A stretch of DNA of 64,000 nt from Clostridiales bacterium (GCA_004556395.1 SFHK01000002.1:1-64000); one strand, 5' to 3'; shown: positions 32,550 through 41,652, counted from the stretch's first letter. Program-made: numbers and translations. Notes: generated by a model not told the origin, from the sequence alone.

Positions 32550-33251
32550 TTATGCCTTGCGCGCCATCATTTCCATGCCCTTTCTGAACATGCTGCCCGC
32601 AAACGCCAGCTCGCTCTTTGCGCCGGAAACGGGCGTGAGCGTCAGCTTTTTGCCTGCGCGCCTGACCAGATAGGGCTGCTCGCGCGGAGCGCGGGGAACC
32701 AGATGACGGCCAAAGGTGATAATCCACGCCAGCAGACTGGCGCGCACGGCGCCGGGCTTACCGACGGAATTGATGAGATAAACGACGGACATGACCTCCG
32801 GGTCGAAGCTGCCGCGCACGTGCAGCTCCTGATAGCCGTGCTCAACCACCGCCGCCAGCGTCGCGCCCGTGGAAAGCCAGCGGGTGAATGTGGTCAGCGG
32901 CGAACCGGCAAGGGAGAGCGCACCGTCCAGGCCGATGCACAGAAGCGCCAGATAGCCGCTGGGCGCCATGGAAAAGCCTTCCTCCTCGGAGCGCTTGATG
33001 TGCAGAAGGCTGGCGTCCGTCTGCGCCGCGTAGGCAGCGCCCAGCCGCACGATCAGCTGTTCCTCAGAGATGACTTCGGGGTCGTATTCGCACAGCAGCG
33101 TGCGGATGCGCGCATTGTATCGGCAGCCGCGCATGCCGGGAATCCGCTGGAAGGGCGCGGCCGAGGCGACCGGGCGTTCCAGCTGCAGGCGAATGCGCCC
33201 GTTGATGGCGGACAGCACCTCCAGATGAATGGCCTTTTGTTCGTTATCCAT
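32550..33251 (-). CDS. HMA-like/membrane protein of the metal operon
   Basis: A 233-residue protein. The N-terminal 70 residues resemble a degenerate heavy-metal-associated fold (VLSAINGRIRLQL, IPGMRGCRYNARIRTLLCEY) without the CxxC metal site. Hydrophobic stretches follow (PSGYLALLCIGLDGAL and a longer one near 165-190). Its start shares one base with the ATPase stop (TAATG), so the two are coupled. Confidence 0.65.
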   Translation of the reverse strand: MDNEQKAIHLEVLSAINGRIRLQLERPVASAAPFQRIPGMRGCRYNARIRTLLCEYDPEVISEEQLIVRLGAAYAAQTDASLLHIKRSEEEGFSMAPSGYLALLCIGLDGALSLAGSPLTTFTRWLSTGATLAAVVEHGYQELHVRGSFDPEVMSVVYLINSVGKPGAVRASLLAWIITFGRHLVPRAPREQPYLVRRAGKKLTLTPVSGAKSELAFAGSMFRKGMEMMARKA

Positions 33252-35431
33252 TAATGCCTCCCGTCTCCGGGCTTCATGAACATCAGCCGGAGGGAATTGG
33301 CCACCACCAGGATGGTGGACGAGTTGTGCAGAAGCGCGCTCATCATGACCGAGATGCCGCTCGCTGCGCCCAGAATCAGGCCGACCGAGTTGATGGCGAT
33401 GACCAGCGCGAAGTTCTGATGCACGATGCGCATCGTCGCGCGCGCAAGCCGCCGCAGCTCGGGAATCATCATCGGGTCGTCGCGGTTGATGATCACGTCG
33501 CTGGTTTCCATGGCGATGTCCGTGGACTTGCTGCCCATGGAAATGCCGACGTCCGCGTAGGCAAGCGCGGGCGCGTCGTTGATGCCGTCGCCGACCATCA
33601 CCACGCCGTTGCCCTGCACCTGAAGCTTCAGCACCGCTTCGGCCTTCTGCTCCGGCAGCAGCTGCGCGCGATAGCTGTCCGCGCCGACCTGCTCCGCCAC
33701 GACGCGCGCCTGCGATTCCATATCGCCCGTCAGAAGCTCAATGTCGCCCACGCCGTCGTAGCGCAGGCTGTTGATCGCGCGGCGCACGTTTTCGCGTGGG
33801 CTGTCCATGGCGTACAGTACGGCGATGATCTCGCGGTCGACGCTCACGTAGTTGGGAATCATGCTGGTGTCGGCCGGCAGGGAAGAAGCGGCGCTCGCGC
33901 CGTTTTCCTTCATATATTCCAGATTGCCCACGCGCACGGTCTTTTCGCCCACGCGCGTGCGGCTGCCGCGGGATACCTCCGTCACCACGTCCGCGTGCGG
34001 AAGCGGCTCCGCGCCGAGCTGGCGGCCATAGCGCATGATCGCGCCCGCCAGCGGGTGCGTGCTGGTTTCCTCCGCGGCCATGGCGTAGGAAAGCACGTCC
34101 TTCAGCGTCATGTCGTCCTTCAGCAGAACGGCGGAGACGATGCGCGGCTTGCCCTCGGTGATGGTGCCGGTCTTGTCCAGCAGCACGGTGTTGGCGCGGC
34201 TCATCTGCTCGATGAACGTGCCGCCCTTGATCAGCACGCCCTGCCGCACGGCGGTGTTGATCGCCGCCGAGAAGGCCGTGGCCGTGGACAGCTTGATGCC
34301 GCAGGAGTAGTCGATTACCAGCATCTTGAGCGCCTTCTGCGGGTTTCGCGTGACCAGCCACACGGAAAGGCACAGCAGGAAGTTGAGCGGCACCAGATAG
34401 TTCGAGAACTTGTCCGCGTAGCGCTGAATGGGCGCTTTCTTCAGCTCGCTGGCTTCCACCATGCCCACGATGCGGGAAATGACCGTCTGGTCGCCGACCT
34501 TGGCCGCCTGCACGCGCAGGTTTCCGCTCTTGACGACCGTGCCCGCGAAGACCTCGTCGCCCTCGCGCTTTTCAACGGGCACGAATTCGCCCGTGATGGG
34601 GCTCTGGTCTACGACGGCCGCGCCGGAAACGACCTTGCCGTCGACGGAGATTTTTTCGCCCGTGTGAACGGCGATCGTGTCGCCCGCATGAATCTGATTC
34701 ATGGGGCGGCGTTCCAGCTTTCCGTCCGGCATGACCTTCCAAGCCTCGCCCTCGTCGGCAGACAGCATTTTCTTGATGGAGGAGCGCGTGCGCTCGATCG
34801 TGTAGGAGGTCATCAGCTCCGCGAGATCGGACAGCGCGAGGATCATCAGCGCGGAATGCGCGTTGCCCAGCAGCAGACTGGCCACGATGGACGTAACCGT
34901 CAGAAAGTCCGCGTTGGGACGATGCTCGCGCCGCAGACCCTCCCACGCGCTCTTCGCCATCGGCGCGGAAAGGCCGAGGCTGGCAAGCGCTTCCAGCGAG
35001 GAGAAGTTCGCCAGCGCGCCGCCCAGCAGCGGCGCGGGGAACAGCGTGTTGCCCAGCACCAGCGCGCCGGCGTTTACCGCCAGCCGCTTCGCCAGACGCG
35101 CGGTGGTCATGGGCGCTTCGGCGGGCGCCTCGTTGTTTTCTGAATGGCGCGTGCGCAGGGCGGTCATCGCGTGCCGCGCGAGCACCAGATCAACCTGCTC
35201 GGCAAGCTCGTGCGCGTCCAGCATATTGCCGTCGTATTGCAGCAGAATGCCGCCGGTGCAGGCCGTGACCCGCGCCAGACGGACGCCGGGCAGCCTTGCC
35301 AGCTCCGCGGCGATTTCGCCGCTCTGTTCCTTCAGATATTTCAGCCCCGATGCGGCCAGACGCAGACGGCCGGGCAGATTGTGCATCACGTGGCTCTTCA
35401 TCAGTTCTTCCTGATTGACGTTTCCAACCAT
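33251..35431 (-). CDS. P1B-type metal-transporting ATPase with SCG in place of CPC
   Basis: A 726-residue P-type ATPase. An N-terminal HMA-like domain without CxxC (NLPGRLRLAA; LPGVRLARVTACTGGILLQY) precedes membrane helices, the actuator loop (PITGEFVP, about 280), phosphorylation site DKTGTITEGKP (Asp about 419) and hinge GDGINDAPALAYADVG (about 617). The transmembrane metal motif reads DYSCGIKLSTATAF (about 373) where copper/zinc pumps have CPC. As I recall, such non-CPC variants fall in the P1B-6 group, whose members include FezB of iron-storing ferrosomes. Flanked by HMA-like genes; under leader C. Confidence 0.85.
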   Translation of the reverse strand: MVGNVNQEELMKSHVMHNLPGRLRLAASGLKYLKEQSGEIAAELARLPGVRLARVTACTGGILLQYDGNMLDAHELAEQVDLVLARHAMTALRTRHSENNEAPAEAPMTTARLAKRLAVNAGALVLGNTLFPAPLLGGALANFSSLEALASLGLSAPMAKSAWEGLRREHRPNADFLTVTSIVASLLLGNAHSALMILALSDLAELMTSYTIERTRSSIKKMLSADEGEAWKVMPDGKLERRPMNQIHAGDTIAVHTGEKISVDGKVVSGAAVVDQSPITGEFVPVEKREGDEVFAGTVVKSGNLRVQAAKVGDQTVISRIVGMVEASELKKAPIQRYADKFSNYLVPLNFLLCLSVWLVTRNPQKALKMLVIDYSCGIKLSTATAFSAAINTAVRQGVLIKGGTFIEQMSRANTVLLDKTGTITEGKPRIVSAVLLKDDMTLKDVLSYAMAAEETSTHPLAGAIMRYGRQLGAEPLPHADVVTEVSRGSRTRVGEKTVRVGNLEYMKENGASAASSLPADTSMIPNYVSVDREIIAVLYAMDSPRENVRRAINSLRYDGVGDIELLTGDMESQARVVAEQVGADSYRAQLLPEQKAEAVLKLQVQGNGVVMVGDGINDAPALAYADVGISMGSKSTDIAMETSDVIINRDDPMMIPELRRLARATMRIVHQNFALVIAINSVGLILGAASGISVMMSALLHNSSTILVVANSLRLMFMKPGDGRH

Positions 35432-35433
35432 GC

Positions 35434-35820
35434 TTACCCTTCTTTTTGTTGCGGAAGCCGCAGAATCAGGCGCTTGCGCACGAGCGCTTCCAGCTCCGAT
35501 TCGTCGGCGTCCTTCCACAGGTCTTCCTTCGAAATTCGGATTCCCTCGTCCACCACGATGTCCACCCATTTCAGAATGGCGCGGGACGAGGTGATCTCGG
35601 TATCATAGCGAATCAGCACCGTGCCGATGCGCGGGTTGATTTCCGCGTCCGAGACGCCGGGCAGAAGCCGCAGAACGTCGCGGATGTAGTGCAGATAGGG
35701 CGCCGCTTCCTTGGGAAGCAGGCGGTATTTCCCGAAGCTCAGCCGCAGCCGACCCGGAAGATTGCACTCGATGCCGGGCTTGAGACAGAGCCGCAGGAAC
35801 GTTTCTTCCAGCTTATTCAT
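35434..35820 (-). CDS. HMA-like domain protein of the metal operon
   Basis: A 128-residue protein with a degenerate HMA fold: CNLPGRLRLSFGKYRLLP, then LPGVSDAEINPRIGTVLIRY. The CxxC is absent. It overlaps the upstream gene by 8 bp and ends 3 bp before the ATPase start, so the three are one transcript. Confidence 0.75.
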   Translation of the reverse strand: MNKLEETFLRLCLKPGIECNLPGRLRLSFGKYRLLPKEAAPYLHYIRDVLRLLPGVSDAEINPRIGTVLIRYDTEITSSRAILKWVDIVVDEGIRISKEDLWKDADESELEALVRKRLILRLPQQKEG

Positions 35821-36385
35821 AGCCGTGCGCTCCCAGGAGGCCGGACGCCCACCACAAAAGCGTAAGCGCGCCCGGCATCGCCCAGCCGATTTTCGCCCGA
35901 CTGCGCAGCGCCGCGACGGTCAGAATGCCGGCCGCCAGCGTTTTCGCGTCCACAAGGCCGCCGGTCGCGTCCAAAACGCCTGCGTTTATGGCGCTCATCA
36001 GCGTGCGCAGTCCCTCGCGAAGCTTTCCGGCCGGAACGGCGGAAGCCTTTTCATCCAGCCCCATCAGCTTCATCGCCGCGCCCATCACCACCGGCGCCTG
36101 CACGGCGGCTTCATCATAGAGAATCAGCACGGAGCCCGTGCGCGGTTCAATATCAACCCGGCGAATGACGCCCGTGCTTTCAAGCTGCGTCTTCATCTGC
36201 TCCGCCTGCGCGCGCGCGTCGGAAACGGCGGGCATGTACAGGCGCATCCGCCCCGGAAGGCTGGCGCGCACCTCCGCAAGGCCGCGGAAAGAGGGGAGCT
36301 TCATTCGATTGCGCGTTTGTTTCTTTGGCAGCGCCGCCGCGGCGCCCGCAGCCAGTGCCGCCCACAGAAAGCCGTTCACATTCAT
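35813..36385 (-). CDS. HMA-like membrane protein, first gene of the metal operon
   Basis: A 190-residue protein: hydrophobic N-terminus (VNGFLWAALAAGAAAAL), a degenerate HMA fold (SLPGRMRLYMP; VIRRVDIEPRTGSVLILY) and a C-terminal half with hydrophobic helices (KTLAAGILTVAAL, AMPGALTLLWWASGLLG). No CxxC is present. ATG 36385 follows GGAGGGATGA, just downstream of the GTTAG palindrome of leader C. Confidence 0.72.
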   Translation of the reverse strand: MNVNGFLWAALAAGAAAALPKKQTRNRMKLPSFRGLAEVRASLPGRMRLYMPAVSDARAQAEQMKTQLESTGVIRRVDIEPRTGSVLILYDEAAVQAPVVMGAAMKLMGLDEKASAVPAGKLREGLRTLMSAINAGVLDATGGLVDAKTLAAGILTVAALRSRAKIGWAMPGALTLLWWASGLLGAHGYE

Positions 36386-36395
36386 CCCTCCAAAA

Positions 36396-36481
36396 GTTAG
36401 ATATGGCTAACTCTGGCATAAAATTATTGGTAAAAGATCTCTTACCACCCACTATTTTATCACATCGCGGAGTTTTGTCAA
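36396..36481 (-). promoter_or_regulatory. Shared-type leader C: promoter, hairpin and GTTAG palindrome of the metal operon
   Basis: On the minus strand: TTGACA (36476-36481), 16 bp, TAAAAT (36454-36459), hairpin GGTAAGAGATCTTTTACC (36429-36446), then GTTAGCCATATCTAAC (36396-36411). The -10 context GTGATAAAATAG matches leaders A and B. Confidence 0.7.
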
Positions 36482-36546
36482 GAATTGCGGGGTTTATTTT
36501 CTTGTTTAAGAAGAGTGGGAATTCGGACGATTGCCGTATGTCAGGG

Positions 36547-36576
36547 TTGCAAAGCAGGGCGGGGAGGTGGTATGAT
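36547..36576 (+). promoter_or_regulatory. Promoter of the SNF2-family gene
   Basis: TTGCAA (36547-36552), 18-bp spacer, TATGAT (36571-36576). Confidence 0.5.
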
Positions 36577-36630
36577 AGAAATAGAAGAAACGGCGCGGCT
36601 CGGGCGGCGCATGAGAACGGGGGAGAACCG

Positions 36631-39369
36631 GTGGCGCAGACGTTTACATCGAAGGATGCGAAGCTTTTGATTCAGAGGCATGAACAGCTTTCGGAGCAGC
36701 TGGAAGAGATATGCGCGCTGTCAGACGAGAAAAAGGCGGGCGCGGTTCGGCGAATCAATGAGCTTCTGCTGAAGGATGCGTTCGCGGATTTTGCGCGGAA
36801 GGAGCTTGAAAAGGGAGAGGCGCAGGAAGCGCTTCCGTCCGCGCTGCAGCCGCTGGCGGAGGGCGTGTACGGGTATGTCCAGTCCGTGCCGATTTCTGGA
36901 ACCGGCAGGCAGCTGATTCAGGAATATGAGGAAAGAATTCAGCGCGAGAAGGCGCGGCTGAAGCCCGCGACGGGCGGGCTTCGGTGGCTGTTCGCATCCT
37001 CGGGGAGCAAGGCGGGCGCGGAGGAAGCCTATCGGTTTCTGCGCACGGCGGCGCAGGGAACGTATGCGCGCGAGGTAGAGTCGCTTTCGCGGCAGATGGA
37101 AGCGCTGGAACGGACAGACCGGCAGGCGGCGCTCGCGAACTTTCAAGGCAGGCGTTCCGATTATCGGGAGATTCTGCGGGACATGCTGCCCAACGCCGAG
37201 CAGGCGGGGCGGCCGGTGTCGCGCGTGTCGCGGCTGCTTGAAAAGAGTCGGGCGCTGCAGGGCGAGATCGCATCGGCGCACGGCGCTGTCGATGCGATGG
37301 CGGGAGCAATCAGGGCTGCCGTCGACCGTCTGCTCGCGTCCACGTCGCTGGAGCTTCTGAAGAGCGTGCCCGTGGAGGAAATCGGGCGCGAGCAGTCAGG
37401 CATTCGCTTCAAGGCGTTGCGCGACAACGGCTATGAGACGGTGGCGGACGTGTATTGCGCGACGCAGGCGCAGCTTGAAAGCGTGCGCGGCATCAGCGAG
37501 GAAGGCTCGTGGCTGATCAAGAAATGCGCGCGGGAATATGCCGAGCGGGTCACAGCGAACACGAAAATCCGGCTTTCGGCGGACGATCGGACGCCGGACG
37601 CGACAAGGCTGGTCTCGGCAATCTGCGATTACCGGCGGAGAAGCGCAATCGTCGACTCGCTGGACGAAGCGACGCGCGCGGAGAAGGGAAAGGCCGAGCG
37701 CGCGATAGAAACGCTTCAGACCATTGGAAACGGTGTTCCGTGGGCGTTTATGGACGTCGCCGAAAGGCAGAAATGCATCGAGGACGAGCGGTATCTGACG
37801 CGGCTTCAGACGGGCGCGTATGCGCAGGCCGTCGAAACGTGCACGCAGGGGCTGGCGGCGCTGCGGGACGCGGACGCGAAAACGGCGTGGGAGGACTTTT
37901 CCCGAAACAGCATCGCCTACTACAATGTGCTGGAAACGCTCGTGCCCGGCGTACTCGGAAACGACGATACGCGCTACGGTCTTCCGGAGGAGCTGGCGCG
38001 GGAGATTCAGGACGAGTGCTTCTTCCCGGAGGGGCTGAGGTGCGAGCTGCGCCGGTATCAGGAATGGGGCGTAAAGTACATTCTGCATCAGGAGCGCGTG
38101 CTGCTGGGCGACGAAATGGGTCTGGGAAAGACCGTGCAGGCGATTGCGGCGATGGTTTCCCTGCGAAATACCGGCGCGACGCGCTTCATGGTGGTGTGCC
38201 CGGCCAGCGTTCTGCCCAACTGGTGCAAGGAAATCGGGCAGAAAAGCCGCCTGCGTGCGATCAAGGTTCACGGCACGGGGCGCATGAGCGCGTTCCGCGA
38301 ATGGCAGAAGAGCGGCGGTGTGGCCGTGACAAACTTCGAAACGACGGGCTATCTGAAGCTGGAGGACGACTTCGCGTTCGACATGCTGATCGTCGACGAA
38401 GCGCATTACATCAAGAATAACGAAGCGCGGCGCACGAAAAACGTGAACGCCCTCGGCGAGCACGCAAAGCGCATCCTGTTCATGACGGGCACGGCGCTGG
38501 AAAACAAGGTGGACGAGATGATCGCACTGGTTCAGGTGCTGCGGCCGGAGGTGGCTTCGCAGCTGCGCGGGCTTGCGTTCATGGCCGCCGCGCCGCAGTT
38601 TCGGGAGAAGGTCGCGCCGGTGTACTATCGCCGCAAGCGCGAGGACGTGCTGACGGAGCTTCCGGAGCTGATTGAAAAAGAGGAATGGTGCGCGCTTCTG
38701 CCGGAGGAAAAGAAAATCTATCAGTCCTCCCTGCGGAAAAAGCGCTATATGGAGATTCGGCGCGTATCGTGGAACGCGGACGACCTGAACGCTTCCTGCA
38801 AGGCCAACCGGCTGAAGGAGCTTGTGGAGGAAGCCGCGGAGGATGGGCGCAAGGTCATCGTGTTTTCGTTCTTTCTGGAAACGATCGCGGCGGTGCGGGC
38901 GTGTCTCGGCGAGCGCTGCCTTCCGCAGATCAACGGCTCCATTCCGCCGCAGCGCAGGCAGGAGATCATCGACGAATTCGAGCGCGCGCCCGCGGGCGCG
39001 GTGCTGCCCGCGCAGATTCAGTCCGGCGGCACGGGGCTCAACATTCAGGCGGCGAGCGTCGTCATCCTGTGCGAGCCGCAGCTGAAGCCGTCCATCGAAA
39101 ATCAGGCGATTTCCCGCGCCTACCGCATGGGGCAGGCGCGCAACGTGCTGGTGTATCGGCTTTTGTGCGAGAAGAGCATCGACGAGCGGGTTATGGAGCT
39201 GCTCGAGGAAAAGCAGAAGGTCTTCGACGCGTTTGCGGATGAATCCGTCTCCGCCGACGCGACGCAGAAGAAGGAAGCCGAGATCGACGACAAGACGTTC
39301 GGGACGCTCGTCAACGAGGAAATCGAGCGCATAAACGCGGAGAACGCGGCGCGGCAGGAGGGAGCGTAA
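36631..39369 (+). CDS. SNF2-family DEAD/H helicase-like ATPase with helix-hairpin-helix N-region
   Basis: A 912-residue superfamily 2 translocase. Walker A GDEMGLGKTVQAIA (about 493), DEAHYIKN (about 588) and motif VI QAISRAYRMGQARNVLVYRL (about 824) are clear. The first 450 residues are unusual: helical, with a helix-hairpin-helix-like stretch (TVADVYCATQAQLESVRGIS) near residue 285. The start GTG 36631 follows GGGGGAGAA; the frame is open upstream without support. It stands alone, divergent from the metal operon. It could act in DNA repair or remodelling; a defence role is not shown. Confidence 0.85.
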   Translation: MAQTFTSKDAKLLIQRHEQLSEQLEEICALSDEKKAGAVRRINELLLKDAFADFARKELEKGEAQEALPSALQPLAEGVYGYVQSVPISGTGRQLIQEYEERIQREKARLKPATGGLRWLFASSGSKAGAEEAYRFLRTAAQGTYAREVESLSRQMEALERTDRQAALANFQGRRSDYREILRDMLPNAEQAGRPVSRVSRLLEKSRALQGEIASAHGAVDAMAGAIRAAVDRLLASTSLELLKSVPVEEIGREQSGIRFKALRDNGYETVADVYCATQAQLESVRGISEEGSWLIKKCAREYAERVTANTKIRLSADDRTPDATRLVSAICDYRRRSAIVDSLDEATRAEKGKAERAIETLQTIGNGVPWAFMDVAERQKCIEDERYLTRLQTGAYAQAVETCTQGLAALRDADAKTAWEDFSRNSIAYYNVLETLVPGVLGNDDTRYGLPEELAREIQDECFFPEGLRCELRRYQEWGVKYILHQERVLLGDEMGLGKTVQAIAAMVSLRNTGATRFMVVCPASVLPNWCKEIGQKSRLRAIKVHGTGRMSAFREWQKSGGVAVTNFETTGYLKLEDDFAFDMLIVDEAHYIKNNEARRTKNVNALGEHAKRILFMTGTALENKVDEMIALVQVLRPEVASQLRGLAFMAAAPQFREKVAPVYYRRKREDVLTELPELIEKEEWCALLPEEKKIYQSSLRKKRYMEIRRVSWNADDLNASCKANRLKELVEEAAEDGRKVIVFSFFLETIAAVRACLGERCLPQINGSIPPQRRQEIIDEFERAPAGAVLPAQIQSGGTGLNIQAASVVILCEPQLKPSIENQAISRAYRMGQARNVLVYRLLCEKSIDERVMELLEEKQKVFDAFADESVSADATQKKEAEIDDKTFGTLVNEEIERINAENAARQEGA

Positions 39370-39425
39370 AATGCTGAGGGGCTTCAGCTTTGTGGACGAT
39401 GCGGTTCTGACGCGCGGCGTGCGCG

Positions 39426-39779
39426 TCAGCCCTCCGGCGAGATCCAGTGCGTCAGGAAGCCGAGGTCTTCGGCGGTAACCTCCTCGCAGACGACGCAGAA
39501 CGGGATTTTGTTTCCAACGTAGAACACAAAGGCCAGCACGAGGGTTGAGGCAATCCACGTTATGAGAATGGCTTTTCCGCGGCGGCGGTTGCACAGTGCG
39601 ATGACGGAGCAGATGACGAACGCGATGGCGGCGTCGATGCAGAGAAGCGTCCCGCATTCGTTGTGCGCGCCCTCATCGTAGTAGGTTTCGAGATTGAAAT
39701 ACAGTAAGGCCAGCATGGCGAGCGGAATTAAGCACAGGAAGAAGATGACGAAAAACTTTTTCAGCGAAAACGTTTTCAT
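39426..39779 (-). CDS. Small membrane protein of unknown function
   Basis: A 117-residue protein with three hydrophobic segments (about 8-28, 45-62 and 70-90) and a C-terminal tail CVVCEEVTAEDLGFLTHWIS. It has its own promoter at 39810-39838 and a GAAGGAGAA site. I do not recognise the family. Confidence 0.7.
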   Translation of the reverse strand: MKTFSLKKFFVIFFLCLIPLAMLALLYFNLETYYDEGAHNECGTLLCIDAAIAFVICSVIALCNRRRGKAILITWIASTLVLAFVFYVGNKIPFCVVCEEVTAEDLGFLTHWISPEG

Positions 39780-39809
39780 GGCAAAATTCTCCTTCGTAAT
39801 GTTGAGAGA

Positions 39810-39838
39810 AGTTTACCACGGATGCGGGAAAATGTCAA
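39810..39838 (-). promoter_or_regulatory. Promoter of the small membrane protein gene
   Basis: Minus-strand TTGACA (39833-39838), 17-bp spacer, TAAACT (39810-39815). Confidence 0.65.
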
Positions 39839-39863
39839 ATTGCTGATAATATGCGCTTTGGCG

Positions 39864-39892
39864 TTGCTTTTCGCGGAGGTTTCTGGTATAAT
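39864..39892 (+). promoter_or_regulatory. rnpB promoter
   Basis: TTGCTT (39864-39869), 17-bp spacer, TATAAT (39887-39892), eight bases or so before the RNA start. Confidence 0.75.
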
Positions 39893-39900
39893 GCCTGTGT

Positions 39901-40250
39901 TTGCGAGGTTGCCGGGCGGCCGCAGGCGCTTTACGCGCTTGAGGAAAGTCCGAGCACCGCAGGGCAGGGTGCCGGTGAAATGCCGGCGGAGGCGACTTTA
40001 GGGAAAGTGCAACAGAGAGATACCGCGAAATCGCGCCCCGCGCGCGACCGCAAGGATGGAAAGGTGAGGTAAGAGCTCACCAGCGGCCTGGCAACTTGTC
40101 CGCTATGTAAACCCCACCCGGTGCAAGATTGACAGAGACATATGCGGCGGCCCGTCGCGTCTCTTAGACATCGCTTGAGCCTGCTGGCAACTTCAGGCCC
40201 AGATAGATGGCCGCTCAAGACAGAACTCGGCTTACAGACATCGCTCGCAG
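39901..40250 (+). ncRNA. rnpB: RNase P RNA
   Basis: The catalytic RNA that cleaves tRNA 5' leaders. The conserved GAGGAAAGTCCGAGC lies near 39951, and CAGAACTCGGCTTACAGACA near the 3' end. The terminal GCGAG (39903-39907) pairs with CTCGC (40244-40248) to form P1. Length about 350 nt. I expect the ancestral A type but did not fold it. Confidence 0.95.
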
Positions 40251-40254
40251 ACAC

Positions 40255-40326
40255 ATTTCGGAGGGAGACGCGTTCTTCCTCCGAAATCCTATGAATTGGG
40301 AAAAGGCCGCGCGGAACGCGGCTTCT
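40255..40326 (+). terminator. Two hairpins downstream of rnpB
   Basis: ATTTCGGAGG/CCTCCGAAAT (40255-40287) and GCCGCG/CGCGGC (40305-40322) followed by TTCTTTAA. One or both end the rnpB transcript before the MFS gene. Confidence 0.7.
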
Positions 40327-40345
40327 TTAATAGGAGGGAACCCGC

Positions 40346-41578
40346 GTGAAGCTCGGCTATAAGCATACGACGCTTGCGTGCTATCTGGGAATGATTTCGC
40401 AGGCGATCGTGAACAATCTGGCTCCGCTTCTGTTCATCGTCTTCAAGGACGAATTCCGCGTGTCGGACGAACAGCTGGGGCGGCTGATTCTGTTTAACTT
40501 TGGAACGCAGATCGTCGCCGACGTTCTGACGACGCGCTTTGCCGACCGCATGGGCTACCGGCTGACCTCGCGGCTGGCCGAGGCGTTCTGCGCGGTCGGG
40601 CTGATCATGATGGGCATTCTGCCGCGCGTGATGCCCAATTCCTATGCCGGGCTGTGCGTGGCCGCCGTTCTGTACGCGCTGGGCGGCGGGCTGATTGAGG
40701 TGGTCATCAGTCCGATCATCGAATCGCTGCCGGGCGACGCGAAGGACAAGGCTATGAGCCTCGCGCATTCGTTTTACTGCTGGGGGCAGATGGCGGTCGT
40801 GATCCTCACGACGCTGGCGCTGAAGGTATTCGGACGCGCGGCGTGGGTATACCTGCCGCTGGCGTGGGCGGTGATTCCGGTGGGCAATTTCCTGCTGTTC
40901 CGCTGGGTTCCGCTGATGCCGACCGTGCCGGAGGAAAAGCGCACGCGGATGGGCGAGCTGTTTAAAAACCGCGTGTTCCTCATCGGCATGGTGATGATGA
41001 TCTGCTCCGGTTCCAGCGAAATCGCCATGTCGCAGTGGTCGAGCCTGTTTGTGGAGGAAACGCTGGGCGTGAGCAAGACGGTGGGCGACCTGCTGGGGCC
41101 ATGCATGTTCGCGCTGACGATGGCGCTGGGACGCATGTTTTATGGAATCAAGGGCGACAGGATCAATCTGGAACGGATGCTGATGCTTTCCGCCGGCCTG
41201 TGCGTCGTGTGCTACGCGCTGACGGTGTTCGTTCCGGCGCTGACGCTGGTGGGCTGTGCGCTGTGCGGCCTGTCGGTCGCGATCATGTGGCCGGGCACGC
41301 TGTCCGACGGCGCGAAGCGCTTCCCGATGGCGGGCACGGCGCTGTTCGGCCTGTACGCCATCTGCGGCGACATTGGCTGCTCGGTCGGCCCGTGGCTGAC
41401 GGGTCTCGTGTCCGACCTGACGCAGAAGAATGAAAGCCTGCTCGCATGGGGTCAGTCGGTCGGCTGGAGCGCGGAAACGCTGGGATTGCGCGTCGGCCTT
41501 CTGTCGGCGACGGTCTTCCCGCTGCTGCTTCTGATCTGCACCCTCCTGCTGGCGCGCAAGCCGAAGGAAAACCGCTGA
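40346..41578 (+). CDS. Major facilitator superfamily transporter
   Basis: A 410-residue protein with twelve predicted membrane segments. LAPLLFIVFKDEF, TRFADRMGYRLTSRLAEA (the MFS loop 2-3 motif) and GGGLIEVVISPIIESLP fit the sugar/fucose-permease-like branch. Substrate unknown. The start is GTG 40346 after TAGGAGGG. A strong terminator follows at 41586. Confidence 0.85.
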   Translation: MKLGYKHTTLACYLGMISQAIVNNLAPLLFIVFKDEFRVSDEQLGRLILFNFGTQIVADVLTTRFADRMGYRLTSRLAEAFCAVGLIMMGILPRVMPNSYAGLCVAAVLYALGGGLIEVVISPIIESLPGDAKDKAMSLAHSFYCWGQMAVVILTTLALKVFGRAAWVYLPLAWAVIPVGNFLLFRWVPLMPTVPEEKRTRMGELFKNRVFLIGMVMMICSGSSEIAMSQWSSLFVEETLGVSKTVGDLLGPCMFALTMALGRMFYGIKGDRINLERMLMLSAGLCVVCYALTVFVPALTLVGCALCGLSVAIMWPGTLSDGAKRFPMAGTALFGLYAICGDIGCSVGPWLTGLVSDLTQKNESLLAWGQSVGWSAETLGLRVGLLSATVFPLLLLICTLLLARKPKENR

Positions 41579-41585
41579 TCGATTG

Positions 41586-41632
41586 AAAAACTGCCCCGAA
41601 CGGTTTAATGCGAGCCGTTCGGGGCAGTTTTC
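41586..41632. terminator. Bidirectional terminator
   Basis: AAAAACTGCCCCGAACGG pairs with CCGTTCGGGGCAGTTTT; T-runs on both strands serve the MFS gene and the convergent lipoprotein gene. Confidence 0.88.
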
Positions 41633-41652
41633 ACAGCGGAATGGGTTTAAAA

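Noticed and set aside
39371..39478. 35-codon frame directly after the SNF2 gene
   Set aside because: It has an ATG but turns into low-complexity sequence overlapping the convergent membrane gene, and no family resemblance was found.
37396..39657. 753-codon minus frame across the SNF2 gene
   Set aside because: Antisense shadow; helicase motifs are on the plus strand.
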